64,000 nucleotides of DNA from CAWBUW01 sp963792075 (GCA_963792075.1 CAWBUW010000008.1:1-64000); one strand, 5' to 3'; shown: positions 44,392 to 54,408, counted from the first letter of the stretch. Program-made: numbers and translations. The notes: generated from the sequence alone by a model not told the origin.

Positions 44392-45602
44392 AATGCCCGT
44401 TTTCGTTCCTCTTCCCGGAGTACTTTTTCTACAATCAACTCATAATTTGAGACCACATCCAGTTGATCATCTCGCTTTGATTCATCGAGGAGCATAATTG
44501 TGCTTCTGACGAGTGTCCGAACACTCTTGTCGGTGCGGTCAATAACATATTTGCTCAACATATGTAAATGTTCACTGGTTACCCGAGGAACTTCTCCCTC
44601 GGGAGATACTTCATAAATTTGTTTTATTCGGCAAGCCAACTCCCCAAATTGTAATTCATTCAGCTGAGGAAGCTCAATTATTATTTTTTCCAGAGCCTGT
44701 TGCCGAGTCAGTTGCCCTAAAGGATCGCTAATACGTCTCCATAAGGCCGGATAAGTTTGTGCCCCTCTATCGTCTTCGCCACTGAGGAAGCTGGGTGTTG
44801 ATGCAAAAAGGAAATAAAATCCCCGAAGTTCTTGATTGTCAATAATTTGTCTTAGATTTTCATTCGCCTGGTCTCTATTGTTGATGCGGCTGAGTAATGT
44901 GATGGATTCAGCCTCATCCAGCATGACGACAAAACCGCTGTAGCCTAGATGTTTTACAAACTGCACAAAAGCAGCCAAAAAGCCTGGAATATTTTTAAAG
45001 GTCTTAGATTTAGTTTCTTCTCCTCGAAACCACTTTTCAACATTTAGACACGCCTCATAAGAAGGGCCATCAGGAGAATTATAAGCACGGGCGTATTCAA
45101 CAAGCTTCAGTCGAAAATCCGGAAACAATAGCTGTAAATCTTCATCCTCATTAATATTGCGTAGAATTTTATTATTGTCCCAACCGCGTACTCCCTCAGC
45201 CCAGGTCTCTAAAATGCGTTCCAGCCCACCATGAGTTGCAGAGGGAAGCATAATTTTATCCATGATCAAAGGAATTACTTTCTCTAATTTGTTAAAGGGG
45301 GCGGTTTCACGGTCAAGGCTTACAATTGAGACAACGAAATTCTGGCCTAATGCCAGTTGAGCTAGAATGTCTAAGAAATGAGTTTTTCCATGGCCATAAT
45401 CAGCCTGAATAAATTTTATTCCCTGAGTTTCGTAACTGGCAATTTCTCTCAGCTTGTTATAGAAGTAATCAACCAGCTCTTCTCGGCCTATAGTAAAAAG
45501 AGATACGTCTTCTTGAGGAGGAACACCTTCACGTAGACGTCCGATGATATTCGAGGCGCGTTTTGGAGTTAGATTCAAAATTTTTTCATTATCGCGGGTC
45601 AT
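44388..45602 (-). CDS. BrxD-like ATPase no. 1 (DUF2791)
   Basis: Protein of 404 residues. The DUF2791 family, to which BrxD belongs, is recognised by NIIGRLREGVPP, LFTIGREELVDYF, Walker A ADYGHGKTH (about 67), VVMLDEAESITLL (about 228) and FYLLFASTPSFL-like sequence (about 270). It is intact and paralogous to the next gene, with which it overlaps by ATGA. Tandem BrxD-like ATPases suggest a hetero-oligomeric ring working with the Lhr-like helicase. BREX marker genes pglX and pglZ are absent from the window. Confidence 0.85.
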   Translation of the reverse strand: MTRDNEKILNLTPKRASNIIGRLREGVPPQEDVSLFTIGREELVDYFYNKLREIASYETQGIKFIQADYGHGKTHFLDILAQLALGQNFVVSIVSLDRETAPFNKLEKVIPLIMDKIMLPSATHGGLERILETWAEGVRGWDNNKILRNINEDEDLQLLFPDFRLKLVEYARAYNSPDGPSYEACLNVEKWFRGEETKSKTFKNIPGFLAAFVQFVKHLGYSGFVVMLDEAESITLLSRINNRDQANENLRQIIDNQELRGFYFLFASTPSFLSGEDDRGAQTYPALWRRISDPLGQLTRQQALEKIIIELPQLNELQFGELACRIKQIYEVSPEGEVPRVTSEHLHMLSKYVIDRTDKSVRTLVRSTIMLLDESKRDDQLDVVSNYELIVEKVLREEERKRAL

Positions 45603-45604
45603 AC

Positions 45605-46436
45605 CTAAACTCCTCTAGGCCTTAAGAAGCCGAAGAAGCCAATATTGCTGTCAGGCTGTAATACTTTATATGCCCGACGTGGGTCTCGGATTGAGCCAAG
45701 TTCGATGTGCGGTAATCCTATGTCTCTTGATGCCTGCGCCCGCCATAGCAATGAAAGATCCGCACAGAATTCATCCTTGTAGTAAGCAACTAATCGACCG
45801 CCTTTCTTCCAACCAGAATCTTCTTTCTCTTTTTCTCTTTTAAGACTTGATAAACACCTTCCAGGGAAGTCCAACCAGTTGGCCCTGGACTGGATCCTTC
45901 TAATTCCTGATAAACTCGAACCAGTTGATCTCTAAAAAGTTGTGGGTTAAGACCCCTTTTCCATAATCTTGCTCGTTCTGATTCAAGAGCTTCCAAAATT
46001 TCGAGGCCATTTTAAGTGTAATTAATGACAAAACCCCTATTTTCGTTCGACCTTTCAATCGATCTAATTCAACATCGATGTAAGTGTCAACAACATACTT
46101 AGTGCCACTACCCTTAATAGGTATGCCTTCAATACGACAGTATTCTTCGAGTTGGTTGCAAGTCTGACGAAGTTGTTCTTCCTGGTGCCGGTTTACATCG
46201 ACTTGTAATTTTTGTAAAGTGGGCTTTGCCTGTGGATATGCATTTGCTAATTGAGATATCCCTTTAGTAAGAAGCTGATCCACCAGGTCATTGTTATTTT
46301 CCCCGAGTGCCTTTATTATGTTCTCCAATAGTTTTTTGGCTTTTACACGCTCAGAAACATCAGCCGCAATAGCTTGACTGAGATTCTCTAGTTCAGAAGT
46401 AATTGCCAGGGTAAGATGGCTTTGCTCTTTTTCCAT
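45605..46436 (-). CDS. First gene of operon A, coiled-coil adaptor-like, two frameshifts
   Basis: Reconstructed protein of about 276 residues. The N-terminal half is helical with Glu/Gln/Leu repeats, likely a coiled coil. The C-terminal half (ALESERARLWKRG, GPTGWTSLEGVYQVLK, SGWKKGGRLVAYY) is mixed. Breaks near 45995 and 45845 lie in an A/T run and an A/G run and are each repaired by one base. It ends two bases before the first BrxD-like ATPase, so it is part of the system. In Shango-type loci this place is taken by a TerB-domain protein; I see no TerB motif here. Confidence 0.55.
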
Positions 46437-46572
46437 AGATTCACCTAAACCTAACTGATGTTCGAATACAGGGCTCTCGTGAGCGTTGATCTGTTAAATC
46501 TCGTCTCGTGATCAGATTGGACTTACTTAGAATACTACATACACCTTACTTCATCAATGCCATGTTTATTCT

Positions 46573-46935
46573 TCAATATCCAATAATTAGAATTTCACTC
46601 AATGGCAATTTAAGGCGATTACTGGCATAAAGGGTATCAAAAAAGGTATGTACTTTTTCAAAATCGCTGCTTCCGCTATGTACATTACGAACTGCTATCG
46701 CCAGGTAATAAACATCATGTATCATACAGGCCTGAAACAAGTCTCTCAAGAATTGACGGTTCGTCACCCCACGGCCCGCTTCCACTTCAATAACAAATCC
46801 CTCACTAGGGAAACAGGCATCAGCCTCGAAGGACTTGGCGGCTGTACCACGTTTACCAAATGAAATCGGTACTCTGATCTTTTGATCCTGTCGCTTTCCT
46901 GTTTCCAACTGACCTGCCCCCATTTGTTGGCCCAC
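46573..46935 (-). pseudogene. Nuclease-like protein, 5' end lost
   Basis: The 120 residues include KSFEADACFPSEGFVIEVEAGRG, which has an Asp then Glu-x-Glu pattern on two strands, and FFDTLYASNRLKLPL. The block recalls restriction-endonuclease-like hypothetical proteins, though the catalytic Lys is not obvious. The open frame continues upstream to about 47013 without a good start codon, so the gene probably lost its beginning when the IS3-type fragment arrived. It lies between operon A and the dead DUF1156 methylase. Confidence 0.5.
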
Positions 46936-47033
46936 TTTTATGCGGTAGTTTACAACTCGATCCCCACCAGCAACTGAGACAGCGGGGGCATGAGAACCGC
47001 CTCGGATGCTGGTGGATGATAGCCTAACGCACT

Positions 47034-47099
47034 TTATGGTCGAATATGATTATACTCCTTCCGCCACTGGCCATAATAGCGCACATCGTCATTCAAACC
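47034..47099 (-). mobile_element. Scrap of an IS3-type transposase C-terminus
   Basis: One frame reads GQWRKEYNHIRP before a stop. This resembles the end of the integrase core in IS3-type transposases, where WxxxYNxxRPHSAL is conserved. No inverted repeats or other transposase parts are present. It marks a junction between two truncated genes. Confidence 0.35.
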
Positions 47100-47100
47100 T

Positions 47101-47693
47101 TCAGCACCCTCGAAGGGTTTGTCTGGCAGGAGCCTGGTGGGTGCAGCGCAGCAAGCGGATCACCTGATGTAAGCCTGCAAAACGCGCCAGACCTTCCAGG
47201 CTGGCTTTGTTCAATAACGTTGCCGCGGGGTTCAAGTCGCTTGCAAAGACCGGCAGTCCCAAACACTGGGCTTCTAATTAGGATCGAACCGCCGCCGGCG
47301 AAAGGGTTGAGCACAACCGGCCCATGTTCCGCCAGGAAATTCGGGATAGTCGCTTGACCAACCGGGACTTCTACGCCCATTTACCGGGCAAGGCTGCGGG
47401 CAATTTCCAGGCAAGTCTTCTCCAACACCGCCGAGTTTTGGTTGTTGTTCCAACGAGCCAGCTTTTCCAACAGATCGAGTAGGTCCAGCCGCTTCTATGT
47501 CCGCGATGTATTCACCGGGATTATCAACCAGAAAAGCAAACAGAATTGCCCGGCAGGCCACTAGTGGCTTGCGCGACCACCAGGGATGGAGCGTGTTAGG
47601 ATGGCCAGTGCGCAGGAATTTCTCCTGGGTGGCTTAATCGATGATGCTTTCCAGCGGCAAGGCGACTTCGATGAGCTACTTGTAGGGTGTCAT
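47101..47693 (-). pseudogene. DUF1156 DNA adenine methylase, dead 5' fragment
   Basis: It starts like a DUF1156 methylase: MTPYK, LIEVALPLESIID, ATQEKFLRTGHPNTLH, PWWSRKPLVACRAILFA. Two in-frame stops, one in place of Lys after MTPYK and one after ESIID, interrupt it. Frameshifts near 47490 and 47390 (before LDLLEKLARWNNNQN and before LNPFAGGGSI), and one near 47275, follow. It ends after FASDLNPAATLLNKAS at 47101, so most of the enzyme is missing. In-frame stops show real decay and not sequencing error alone. It lies between operon A and operon B and may once have been the modifying partner of one of them. Confidence 0.7.
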
Positions 47694-47748
47694 AGTATTT
47701 CAGATAGATCAAATCACACAACTTTGGTTTTTGACATTCAGTAGAAAG

Positions 47749-49932
47749 CTATTTCTCAGTAGCCATGGTGATCTTATTATCGTCCGTCCTTTTCCTGCGT
47801 TCTTCTTCTTCTTTTGCACGCTTCTCTTCTCGAGCTCGCCTGATCTCTGTCTGTAACGGATGCAATAAGGGGAAATCACCTTTCTTTATACGCGCTTCCC
47901 CGACGGGCTGCATATATATTTCTCCACTCATTTCAACCTGGAAATTCCAATTTCCCCCGTCCCGCAAATTTACCTGGTCAAGTACTTCCCATTTATCTTG
48001 CCCTTCGCGGCCGAAGGTAATCTTGGCATTCTGATAGTCACCAGGCGCCCAAAATGGCAATGCGAGGTTAAAAGTAGGCAGAGAGCTCGTTGGGTATGCT
48101 CGATGAAAATTAATGTATGCATACGGAGCCAGCAACTGTTCTTGCTTCTCACTACCTGTAACCGGATCAATATACTCAAGGCGAAATCCAAATGGTGGCA
48201 CAGAAATACTATAATTCTGAGGTTGGCGTTCATATGCGGCTCCAATTGCCACAGCCGAGATAGGTTCAATGACTTGTTCTGTAATAAGCTTTTCTTTGCC
48301 AAAGATTTGTTCCAATTGGGCACGGACGAAAGGTATCTTTGTGATCCCACCAACCAGAACAACATGATCGATATATTGGGCCGCATCGTGTAGCGTAAGC
48401 TGACTGATTTTAGGATAATCTAACAAGACCCTTGTTTTCCCAACTTCAAAAGCATATGCCAGTTTACATGCCAGCAGCACCGCATCTAAACTCTTTTTTA
48501 CGCTGCCGGATGTCTTCAGCAGTTCCTCAAATTGATCCCGGTTCAGATCTAGATAAATGAACCCGAATGCTTCTGTTGGAAGAACATCCGAATATTCTAT
48601 TCGACTGGAAAGCTGCTCCTTCGCCTGGCGCGCAAGCTGTCGTAAATTACTGTGCTCCAGGGAATTGAGTTGTTTCTTTACATTCCCCATCGACTGTTGT
48701 AAGTACTTGGCGTGTTGTTCTAGGAAGAAGTCATAGATTAATTGGTCTATGTCATCCCCGCCTAGTGCATTATTACCATCACTTGCAACTACAGTAATGG
48801 AAATATTATTGTCAATCCGTTGTATATCCAGGATTGCTGTATCAAATGTTCCCCCACCAAAATCATAGATCAAGGTTCTGCCATACGGGTTCTCCTCAAA
48901 ACGGGCGAAAGAATAGCCCGCCAGGATGGGTTCTTCAATCACATTTTCGAGGGAGAAATTGGATAAGTTCAATTCCTGTGCAGCTTGCATTAAAATTTTG
49001 CGCTGAACCAGATCAAAGCGAGCCCCACAGCCCCAGTTCACGGGTGCCAGGATAATATTCTCTTGGGTGATGTCGATTTTCAAATCCTGGCGTGCGAACG
49101 AAATTGCCCGCGACATCGCTTCTTCAACAATCAATTTGACAATCTCTTTGGGATCAATAAGGTCACCAGCCACTCTCAAGAACCTATCCGAGAGGCAACC
49201 TGGAAAAGAGCCTTGGGGGCCTTTTGTGCACTTTTCTTGATTGCATCCCAGGCACCGCTTCACGGATCGTATGATTTCCTGGGGTAAGCCTTGATTCTCG
49301 GCATCTTCTCCAATAATCGCACGTTCTTTCAGGCTCTCCTTGCCAGGGCGAATCCATACGATAGATGGCATATAAAGCTGTCCACCTCTGCCGATCTTCG
49401 CTGCGATTGGGATATTGTCACCGATTTTAATAGACACCGCCGTCGTCGTAGTGCCAAAATCGATCCCCAGGCGAATAGGCTCTTTGTCAAAAGGCGTAAA
49501 AGAAAGCATCTCCTCAACCGGGGATTCGAAAACGCTTATTGATTCTTCAACTAACTCAACAGACGATTTATTGGCTGGTTTCAGGGTTTCGAAGGTCTGT
49601 TCTTGCTGAGTATCGCCTATGACCTGCTCAACAGGTAGATCCGCATCAATTTCATCAGAGAGATTGATATCTTGCGCATATTGATCGGGTTCCTCTAGGT
49701 CACGAACTAGCTTTACTTGACTTTGCTCTGCACATTCTCTCTGTAACGCGCCCTTGATTTCAGGAAGAATTTGTTCGGCTATCGCCTTCTGCAATTGATC
49801 TGCAACCTCTTGACGGATCAATTCAGATAATTGATTTCTGACTTTGTTTGGTTGAGTAGGTACTTCCGACATCGGTAAATCGGAGACTCCGATTTTTAGT
49901 AACCGGGCAATCCAACGTCTAAACCGCACCAT
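47749..49932 (-). CDS. Hsp70/DnaK-like protein
   Basis: Protein of 727 residues. An N-terminal extension of about 155 residues is rich in Glu/Gln and probably helical. The actin-like ATPase fold then starts with LGIDFGTTTTAVS (about 155-167), followed by YDFGGGTFDTA (about 357) and VVLVGGITKIPF (about 525). A Cys cluster CLGCNQEKC lies between. The usual substrate-binding part is replaced by a beta-rich region ending in a charged Lys/Glu tail. It is the last gene of operon B, after a GrpE-like gene. Hsp70-like ATPases in defence loci may act as sensors or assembly switches. Confidence 0.8.
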   Translation of the reverse strand: MVRFRRWIARLLKIGVSDLPMSEVPTQPNKVRNQLSELIRQEVADQLQKAIAEQILPEIKGALQRECAEQSQVKLVRDLEEPDQYAQDINLSDEIDADLPVEQVIGDTQQEQTFETLKPANKSSVELVEESISVFESPVEEMLSFTPFDKEPIRLGIDFGTTTTAVSIKIGDNIPIAAKIGRGGQLYMPSIVWIRPGKESLKERAIIGEDAENQGLPQEIIRSVKRCLGCNQEKCTKGPQGSFPGCLSDRFLRVAGDLIDPKEIVKLIVEEAMSRAISFARQDLKIDITQENIILAPVNWGCGARFDLVQRKILMQAAQELNLSNFSLENVIEEPILAGYSFARFEENPYGRTLIYDFGGGTFDTAILDIQRIDNNISITVVASDGNNALGGDDIDQLIYDFFLEQHAKYLQQSMGNVKKQLNSLEHSNLRQLARQAKEQLSSRIEYSDVLPTEAFGFIYLDLNRDQFEELLKTSGSVKKSLDAVLLACKLAYAFEVGKTRVLLDYPKISQLTLHDAAQYIDHVVLVGGITKIPFVRAQLEQIFGKEKLITEQVIEPISAVAIGAAYERQPQNYSISVPPFGFRLEYIDPVTGSEKQEQLLAPYAYINFHRAYPTSSLPTFNLALPFWAPGDYQNAKITFGREGQDKWEVLDQVNLRDGGNWNFQVEMSGEIYMQPVGEARIKKGDFPLLHPLQTEIRRAREEKRAKEEEERRKRTDDNKITMATEK

Positions 49933-49984
49933 TTCCCCTCCTTATTTCCCCTGATTTTTTAGAACCTTTTTTACAAGTAAGGGT

Positions 49985-51220
49985 TTAAGCAAGTGTTCTC
50001 CCCCTCGGTGATCGCGAAATCTTATATCCTCTCTCAACGATTTGTACAGAATCCTCTGGTTGGGCTGGTTCACCATCAAGGATTTTTGCTTGAGATGGAT
50101 CAAATGGGATTGTCTCACCGATTACGCCAAATTGGATGATCTGTTGGTTTACCAAGATGTTGTTTAGGCGGCGCATAATCGCATTAATTTCGGGAGGCAC
50201 GCGTTCTTGCCGGGTGAACATCCGTTCAAACTCAGCGACAGTTGCAGCTAAATCGCGCATAACCTTCCTACGTTCGTCGAAACGCGCCATTTGCGTATCC
50301 CCACCCATGCCGCTGCGTAATTCCCGCATCACGGCTTCTTGTTCTGAAATTCGCTTCTTAAGCGAATTTACCTCCAGCTTACTTCTCTCCAGAGACTCGT
50401 TTCTATGATGCAGTTGCTCTCGAAAACCAGCAGATTTATGGTCTTGGTACCGAAAAACTGCCTCTAATAATGCTGGATTTATGATAGCCTGGAATCGTTT
50501 ATCCTGTGCGTCTCGCTTTTGGCCAGCCTGTACCAAAATAATGAAGTAGCCTCGACTTAGTATGTCGAATAAACCTGGCTCCGCGCTCCAATCCTTTTTT
50601 AGAAGCAGGTATCGCCTGATGGCAGGTAGCAGTCCAATGAGCTCGTCTTCTGCGACGCTGCGGCACTGCGTCAAGAGTTTTTCGCCGACAAGGTCTACGA
50701 TGAATGAGTTTTGGGAATTTTTTTCGGCGATGCCAACAATCTTCGCTGCCCATTTTGCCCGATCATCATCCCCAAAAGCCAAAAGCTTTTCAGCCAGCTC
50801 AAAATGCTGGGCTTGTAGCCGTTCCAACAATCGGCTTTCAAACTCCTTTCTAAATTTTTCGGGCAATGCTGCTTTCTTGCCACCATCCAATAGACCAAGG
50901 ACAAGCTCAGAGGACAAATCGGGGTTGGCAAAGATCTCTATCAGATCAGTTTGCGTCTCATCCGTGCGGCCCTGGACCCGATCTGAGACTATACCAACAA
51001 ACCGCATCAATTTTGTGCAAGGGAGAGCTTGAATTTGGATCGGATCTTTGAGCTTGTTTATTGAATCTAGGAAAACCCTTACCGCTTCAATCACCCTAGG
51101 CCAACCAAGATGCTGAACCGTAAGCGCCCGGCTTAAGGAAGCCAAGTGATCCATACGGAGGCCTAAAAGGGGGTAATCTAAATCACTTAACTCGGGTGGG
51201 ACATTCTCTGTTAGTCCCAT
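49985..51220 (-). CDS. GrpE-like protein with long N-terminal helical domain
   Basis: Protein of 411 residues. Residues 1-265 are helical and unrecognised; about 268-310 form a coiled coil. The C-terminal 100 residues look GrpE-like: a helix with AATVAEFERMF, then GVIGETIPFDPSQA, and a final strand pair VQIVERGYKI...GRTLA. GrpE releases nucleotide from Hsp70, and the next gene is an Hsp70, which supports the call. The large N-terminal domain is unusual, since normal GrpE has about 200 residues in all. It might bind a substrate or another subunit. Confidence 0.65.
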   Translation of the reverse strand: MGLTENVPPELSDLDYPLLGLRMDHLASLSRALTVQHLGWPRVIEAVRVFLDSINKLKDPIQIQALPCTKLMRFVGIVSDRVQGRTDETQTDLIEIFANPDLSSELVLGLLDGGKKAALPEKFRKEFESRLLERLQAQHFELAEKLLAFGDDDRAKWAAKIVGIAEKNSQNSFIVDLVGEKLLTQCRSVAEDELIGLLPAIRRYLLLKKDWSAEPGLFDILSRGYFIILVQAGQKRDAQDKRFQAIINPALLEAVFRYQDHKSAGFREQLHHRNESLERSKLEVNSLKKRISEQEAVMRELRSGMGGDTQMARFDERRKVMRDLAATVAEFERMFTRQERVPPEINAIMRRLNNILVNQQIIQFGVIGETIPFDPSQAKILDGEPAQPEDSVQIVERGYKISRSPRGRTLA

Positions 51221-51257
51221 TACAAGTATGTCACAAATCCAATTTGTATCAGCCTTA

Positions 51258-52151
51258 TCAAGTGCGAGGTGCCTGAACTCTTATCATTTGGGGTTTCGAA
51301 GGACAGATCCCACTGGCCAGAATGTGATACGAATTAGGTTTACGCATGTTTGCGGCCAGAAATACAGCCAGGCGGTTTTGTGCAAAAATATCCAACTGGT
51401 ATAACCGGACATCATCCGTCAAAAGGATATCAAGCCTTTCCTGTAAGCCAGGGGCAGGAGCCCACCTAGCCTCTTCCAACCGGAAGAGGCAATCAAATCG
51501 GATAGGAAGCGGCGTCTGGTTATCACCCATAAGCTGCAAAAAATAATTAGCCAGTGTTGCACGCTTGCCTTCAGAAAATTTTTTATCACCTAATAAGGCA
51601 TTCAGCACCTTAAGTGCCGCGTCATATACCTCAGGAAGCGGAGTGGTAGGCCTGGAATTAAGTTTCTGGAAATAGAAGTATGCTTCTTCTGCGGGCGTTA
51701 GTTCTTCAAGACGCAAACCATATTCACGAATATGCGATTTGGATGTATCGATATGGGAGGATTGCTTTAGCTGAGGCTGTGCTTTCTCCCACCATTTATC
51801 CAATTCATCCCAGTCATCCAAATCCTTCTTGAAATAGGGATGTAGGTAATCCTTGATCTCTTCCGTTTTTGCGCGCTGGTAGGGGAAATCATTGAGCACT
51901 TTTTCAATTACGGAGACCGGATCTTCTACCAATAACCGCTGTGCTTCCGTTGGATTGGTAAAAGCCAGAACTCGGTAACCTTCTAGAGACAGGATCTGGC
52001 TGCGGCGTTGAACAATCAATACCGGAAGCACCTTTCCCTTCTGGTTCTCAAAATCAAGGATCAGTTCAGCGTCTTCTCCCTCGGTAGCAGCCAAGATAAC
52101 ACCAATGCCATATTCAGGATGGTAGATATAATCTCCAACAGCAAGTTGCAT
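51258..52151 (-). CDS. CarD/TRCF-interaction-like domain protein
   Basis: Protein of 297 residues. The N-terminal 60 residues (VGDYIYHPEYGIGVILAATEGED, LILDFENQKGKVLPV) resemble the Tudor-like domain of CarD and Mfd that binds RNA polymerase. The rest is helical with Trp and Leu repeats and unrecognised. In this position, between helicases and an Hsp70 pair, it could link the system to transcription or act as a nucleic-acid sensor. It begins 154 bases after the UvrD gene stop and 37 bases before the GrpE-like gene. Confidence 0.55.
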   Translation of the reverse strand: MQLAVGDYIYHPEYGIGVILAATEGEDAELILDFENQKGKVLPVLIVQRRSQILSLEGYRVLAFTNPTEAQRLLVEDPVSVIEKVLNDFPYQRAKTEEIKDYLHPYFKKDLDDWDELDKWWEKAQPQLKQSSHIDTSKSHIREYGLRLEELTPAEEAYFYFQKLNSRPTTPLPEVYDAALKVLNALLGDKKFSEGKRATLANYFLQLMGDNQTPLPIRFDCLFRLEEARWAPAPGLQERLDILLTDDVRLYQLDIFAQNRLAVFLAANMRKPNSYHILASGICPSKPQMIRVQAPRT

Positions 52152-52305
52152 TTCTATTCACCTCATTTTCTTGAACACATACTCTCGATAAACCAATTTC
52201 CGCTAACTCAGATCTTATATAATGTTGCAGGATTCCAGGACCTCTATTAAAAATGGCAACTCACCGCTGCTTGAAACAATTCCTTATACAAAACTGCTTA
52301 TCCAC

Positions 52306-54408
52306 TCACGCAATAAACTCGCTCGCAATCCCGTAGCTTGTGATCGTCAGCGTATCCCTGGCACGGGTACAGGCAACGTGAAACAGGCAGCGCTCCTGCA
52401 AATCCGAGTCGTACTGCTCGATCTCTCCCAGCTTCTGGCTGCTTGTCCAGGGGATCATGCCGGCATTCGCGCCGGCGATAATCATGTGATGGAATTCCAA
52501 CCCTTTGACACGGTGCATGGTAGCCAGGCGGACACCGCTGCCTGAATCTTCCGGCGTATCTGCCTGCAACAGCAGGTATTCGATTTTGGCGCTCAATAGT
52601 CCAGAGATGTAATCATCCATTAACTGCTTGTTGGTGCGCGCCACCAAGCATATCGTTTCCAGCTTGACACCCTCCGCCTGGAGCTTCTGGATTGCATCAG
52701 CAATAAATTTTTTCTCTTGAGAGAGCGAAGGGAACTTTTGAATGGCTGGCTTCTCGCCATGCAGCAAAGAGACATAATTTTGATGATGATCGACACCGCC
52801 ATCCAGATCATCAATCGTCTGATCGTTCAGAACCGCCAACGACCAGTTGCGAATTTCCTCAGTTGTACGGTAATTAATGCTCAACTTGCTTGAACGCCCT
52901 TTGATGTTGATCCCGCACTGGCCTAATACAACAGGGCGGCCATAAATCCGTTGATGCGCATCACCCACAAAGAAGAGGTCATTGGCGCCCTGCGGAACGA
53001 TCTGCCGAATGAGCTTCAAATCCTCTGGATGCAGGTCCTGCGTTTCATCGATGATCACGGCGCGGTAAGGCAGGATTGTGCCCTTGCTGGCCAGGTACAG
53101 CCGGGCCTGGCGGATCACATCCGTCCATTCCAGCTTTCCCAGCACAGACATGTTGCGCCTATATTCATCAAAGATTTCCCACACCATGGCGCGCTGTGGG
53201 CGGCTCAGCCGCACAGATTGCCCGGTGCGGGGAGCGACCAGGTAACCTTCCCGATTGGTAATACCCTGAGCCTGCACCACGCGCTCCCATTCATTCTTGA
53301 AGAACGATTCGCTCCATTCTCCTGTCCCAACGGCGCTGAAAGCGTCCCGCCAGCACTGCTGGATTTCCTCTTGGGAGGCAACCTCAAACTTCATCCCCTG
53401 TGACCTGAGAAAACTGACAGCCCAGCTGTGCAAGTGAACGACTTCAATCTGCTCCATTTCTGGTCCACACAGGCTCTTTAAATTATTCCGAATATTGTTC
53501 GCCAGGTTCTTGGTATAGGTGGTGAACAGGATACGGTCTGTTGGTTTATTGAAGACCTGCCTGGCAAGGTATCGCGCCCGGTGCATCGCCACCACTGTTT
53601 TCCCAGTGCCTGCGCCGCCCAGAACACGAGCAGGACCGTTAAATCCTCTGCTCACCAGCGACGCCTGGCTGGGATGCAGGAACAGTCGCCATTTCGCCAG
53701 GGGGGCATTGAGCATCTCCGCCAGTTCATCTACATTCTTAACCACAACGAAGCGGCGCTTGCTGTCAGGATGGTTGAGAGCCTTCGCGAAGTCCGTTGAA
53801 TCCACCGTGGACGGCTTAGAAACTTCGTCGAGCGCCTGATCCACCGAGTAGCCCAGATTGGCAATCCAGTACAAAGCCTCGTACGCTTCTTCTGGTAAAT
53901 AAGGCCTGATGTCATCCAGGTCTTGCGGTGTGCGTAAAGCCCGAACTGCAGGCACCAGCAGCTTGGGAACGCCAGTGCGTAAGATTTCGCTTTCCGAAAA
54001 GGTGGCAAACAGGCTGTCCATGGAAACGGAAGTACCTTCCTTTTCATCCGTTCCCGTTCCTTCTATGAACTTGATGTCGATCATTTGGAGAGCGCCAGTG
54101 ACAGGATGGATATCGAACACTTTATTCTTGGCCCATTCCATGGCTTCATCGTGGTGATCCACCCACATCAAGAGATAGGTATCCCCTTCTTCCGGGTGAA
54201 GCACAATGCCTCGATAATCCAAACCAATGCGCACCGTGTGCACTCGTTTGTCAGAGGCATCATGGATTGGTTCGTAGTTGATGGATGCTGCCGTTGGATT
54301 GTTCTGGAAATGAGTAACAAACTCCCGCACTTTTTTCTGCTGGGTATGCGGGATCTTCGCAAAAGCAGTCAAAAAATCACTTGAGATTGCGACATTGAAC
54401 ATTTTCAC
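52306..54408 (-). CDS. RelE-like domain fused to UvrD-type helicase
   Basis: Protein of 700 residues. Residues 1-95 look like a RelE/ParE-type fold (SSDFLTAFAKIPHTQQKKVREF, YEPIHD, RVHTVRIGLDYRGIV, LLMWVDHHDEAMEWA). A UvrD/Rep helicase follows with GGAGTGKT (about 266), VIIDETQDLHPEDL (about 455), LRIYGRP-type motif III (about 485) and ATMHRVKGLEFHH (about 645). Fusions of this kind are known, and the toxin-like part probably acts as a nucleic-acid-binding module. All helicase motifs are intact. It is 14 bases from the nuclease gene upstream. Confidence 0.8.
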   Translation of the reverse strand: MKMFNVAISSDFLTAFAKIPHTQQKKVREFVTHFQNNPTAASINYEPIHDASDKRVHTVRIGLDYRGIVLHPEEGDTYLLMWVDHHDEAMEWAKNKVFDIHPVTGALQMIDIKFIEGTGTDEKEGTSVSMDSLFATFSESEILRTGVPKLLVPAVRALRTPQDLDDIRPYLPEEAYEALYWIANLGYSVDQALDEVSKPSTVDSTDFAKALNHPDSKRRFVVVKNVDELAEMLNAPLAKWRLFLHPSQASLVSRGFNGPARVLGGAGTGKTVVAMHRARYLARQVFNKPTDRILFTTYTKNLANNIRNNLKSLCGPEMEQIEVVHLHSWAVSFLRSQGMKFEVASQEEIQQCWRDAFSAVGTGEWSESFFKNEWERVVQAQGITNREGYLVAPRTGQSVRLSRPQRAMVWEIFDEYRRNMSVLGKLEWTDVIRQARLYLASKGTILPYRAVIIDETQDLHPEDLKLIRQIVPQGANDLFFVGDAHQRIYGRPVVLGQCGINIKGRSSKLSINYRTTEEIRNWSLAVLNDQTIDDLDGGVDHHQNYVSLLHGEKPAIQKFPSLSQEKKFIADAIQKLQAEGVKLETICLVARTNKQLMDDYISGLLSAKIEYLLLQADTPEDSGSGVRLATMHRVKGLEFHHMIIAGANAGMIPWTSSQKLGEIEQYDSDLQERCLFHVACTRARDTLTITSYGIASEFIA

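Noticed and set aside
37240..46436. Complete BREX system
   Set aside because: BrxD-like and BrxHI-like genes are present, but no PglZ, PglX or BrxC-type gene was found in the window.
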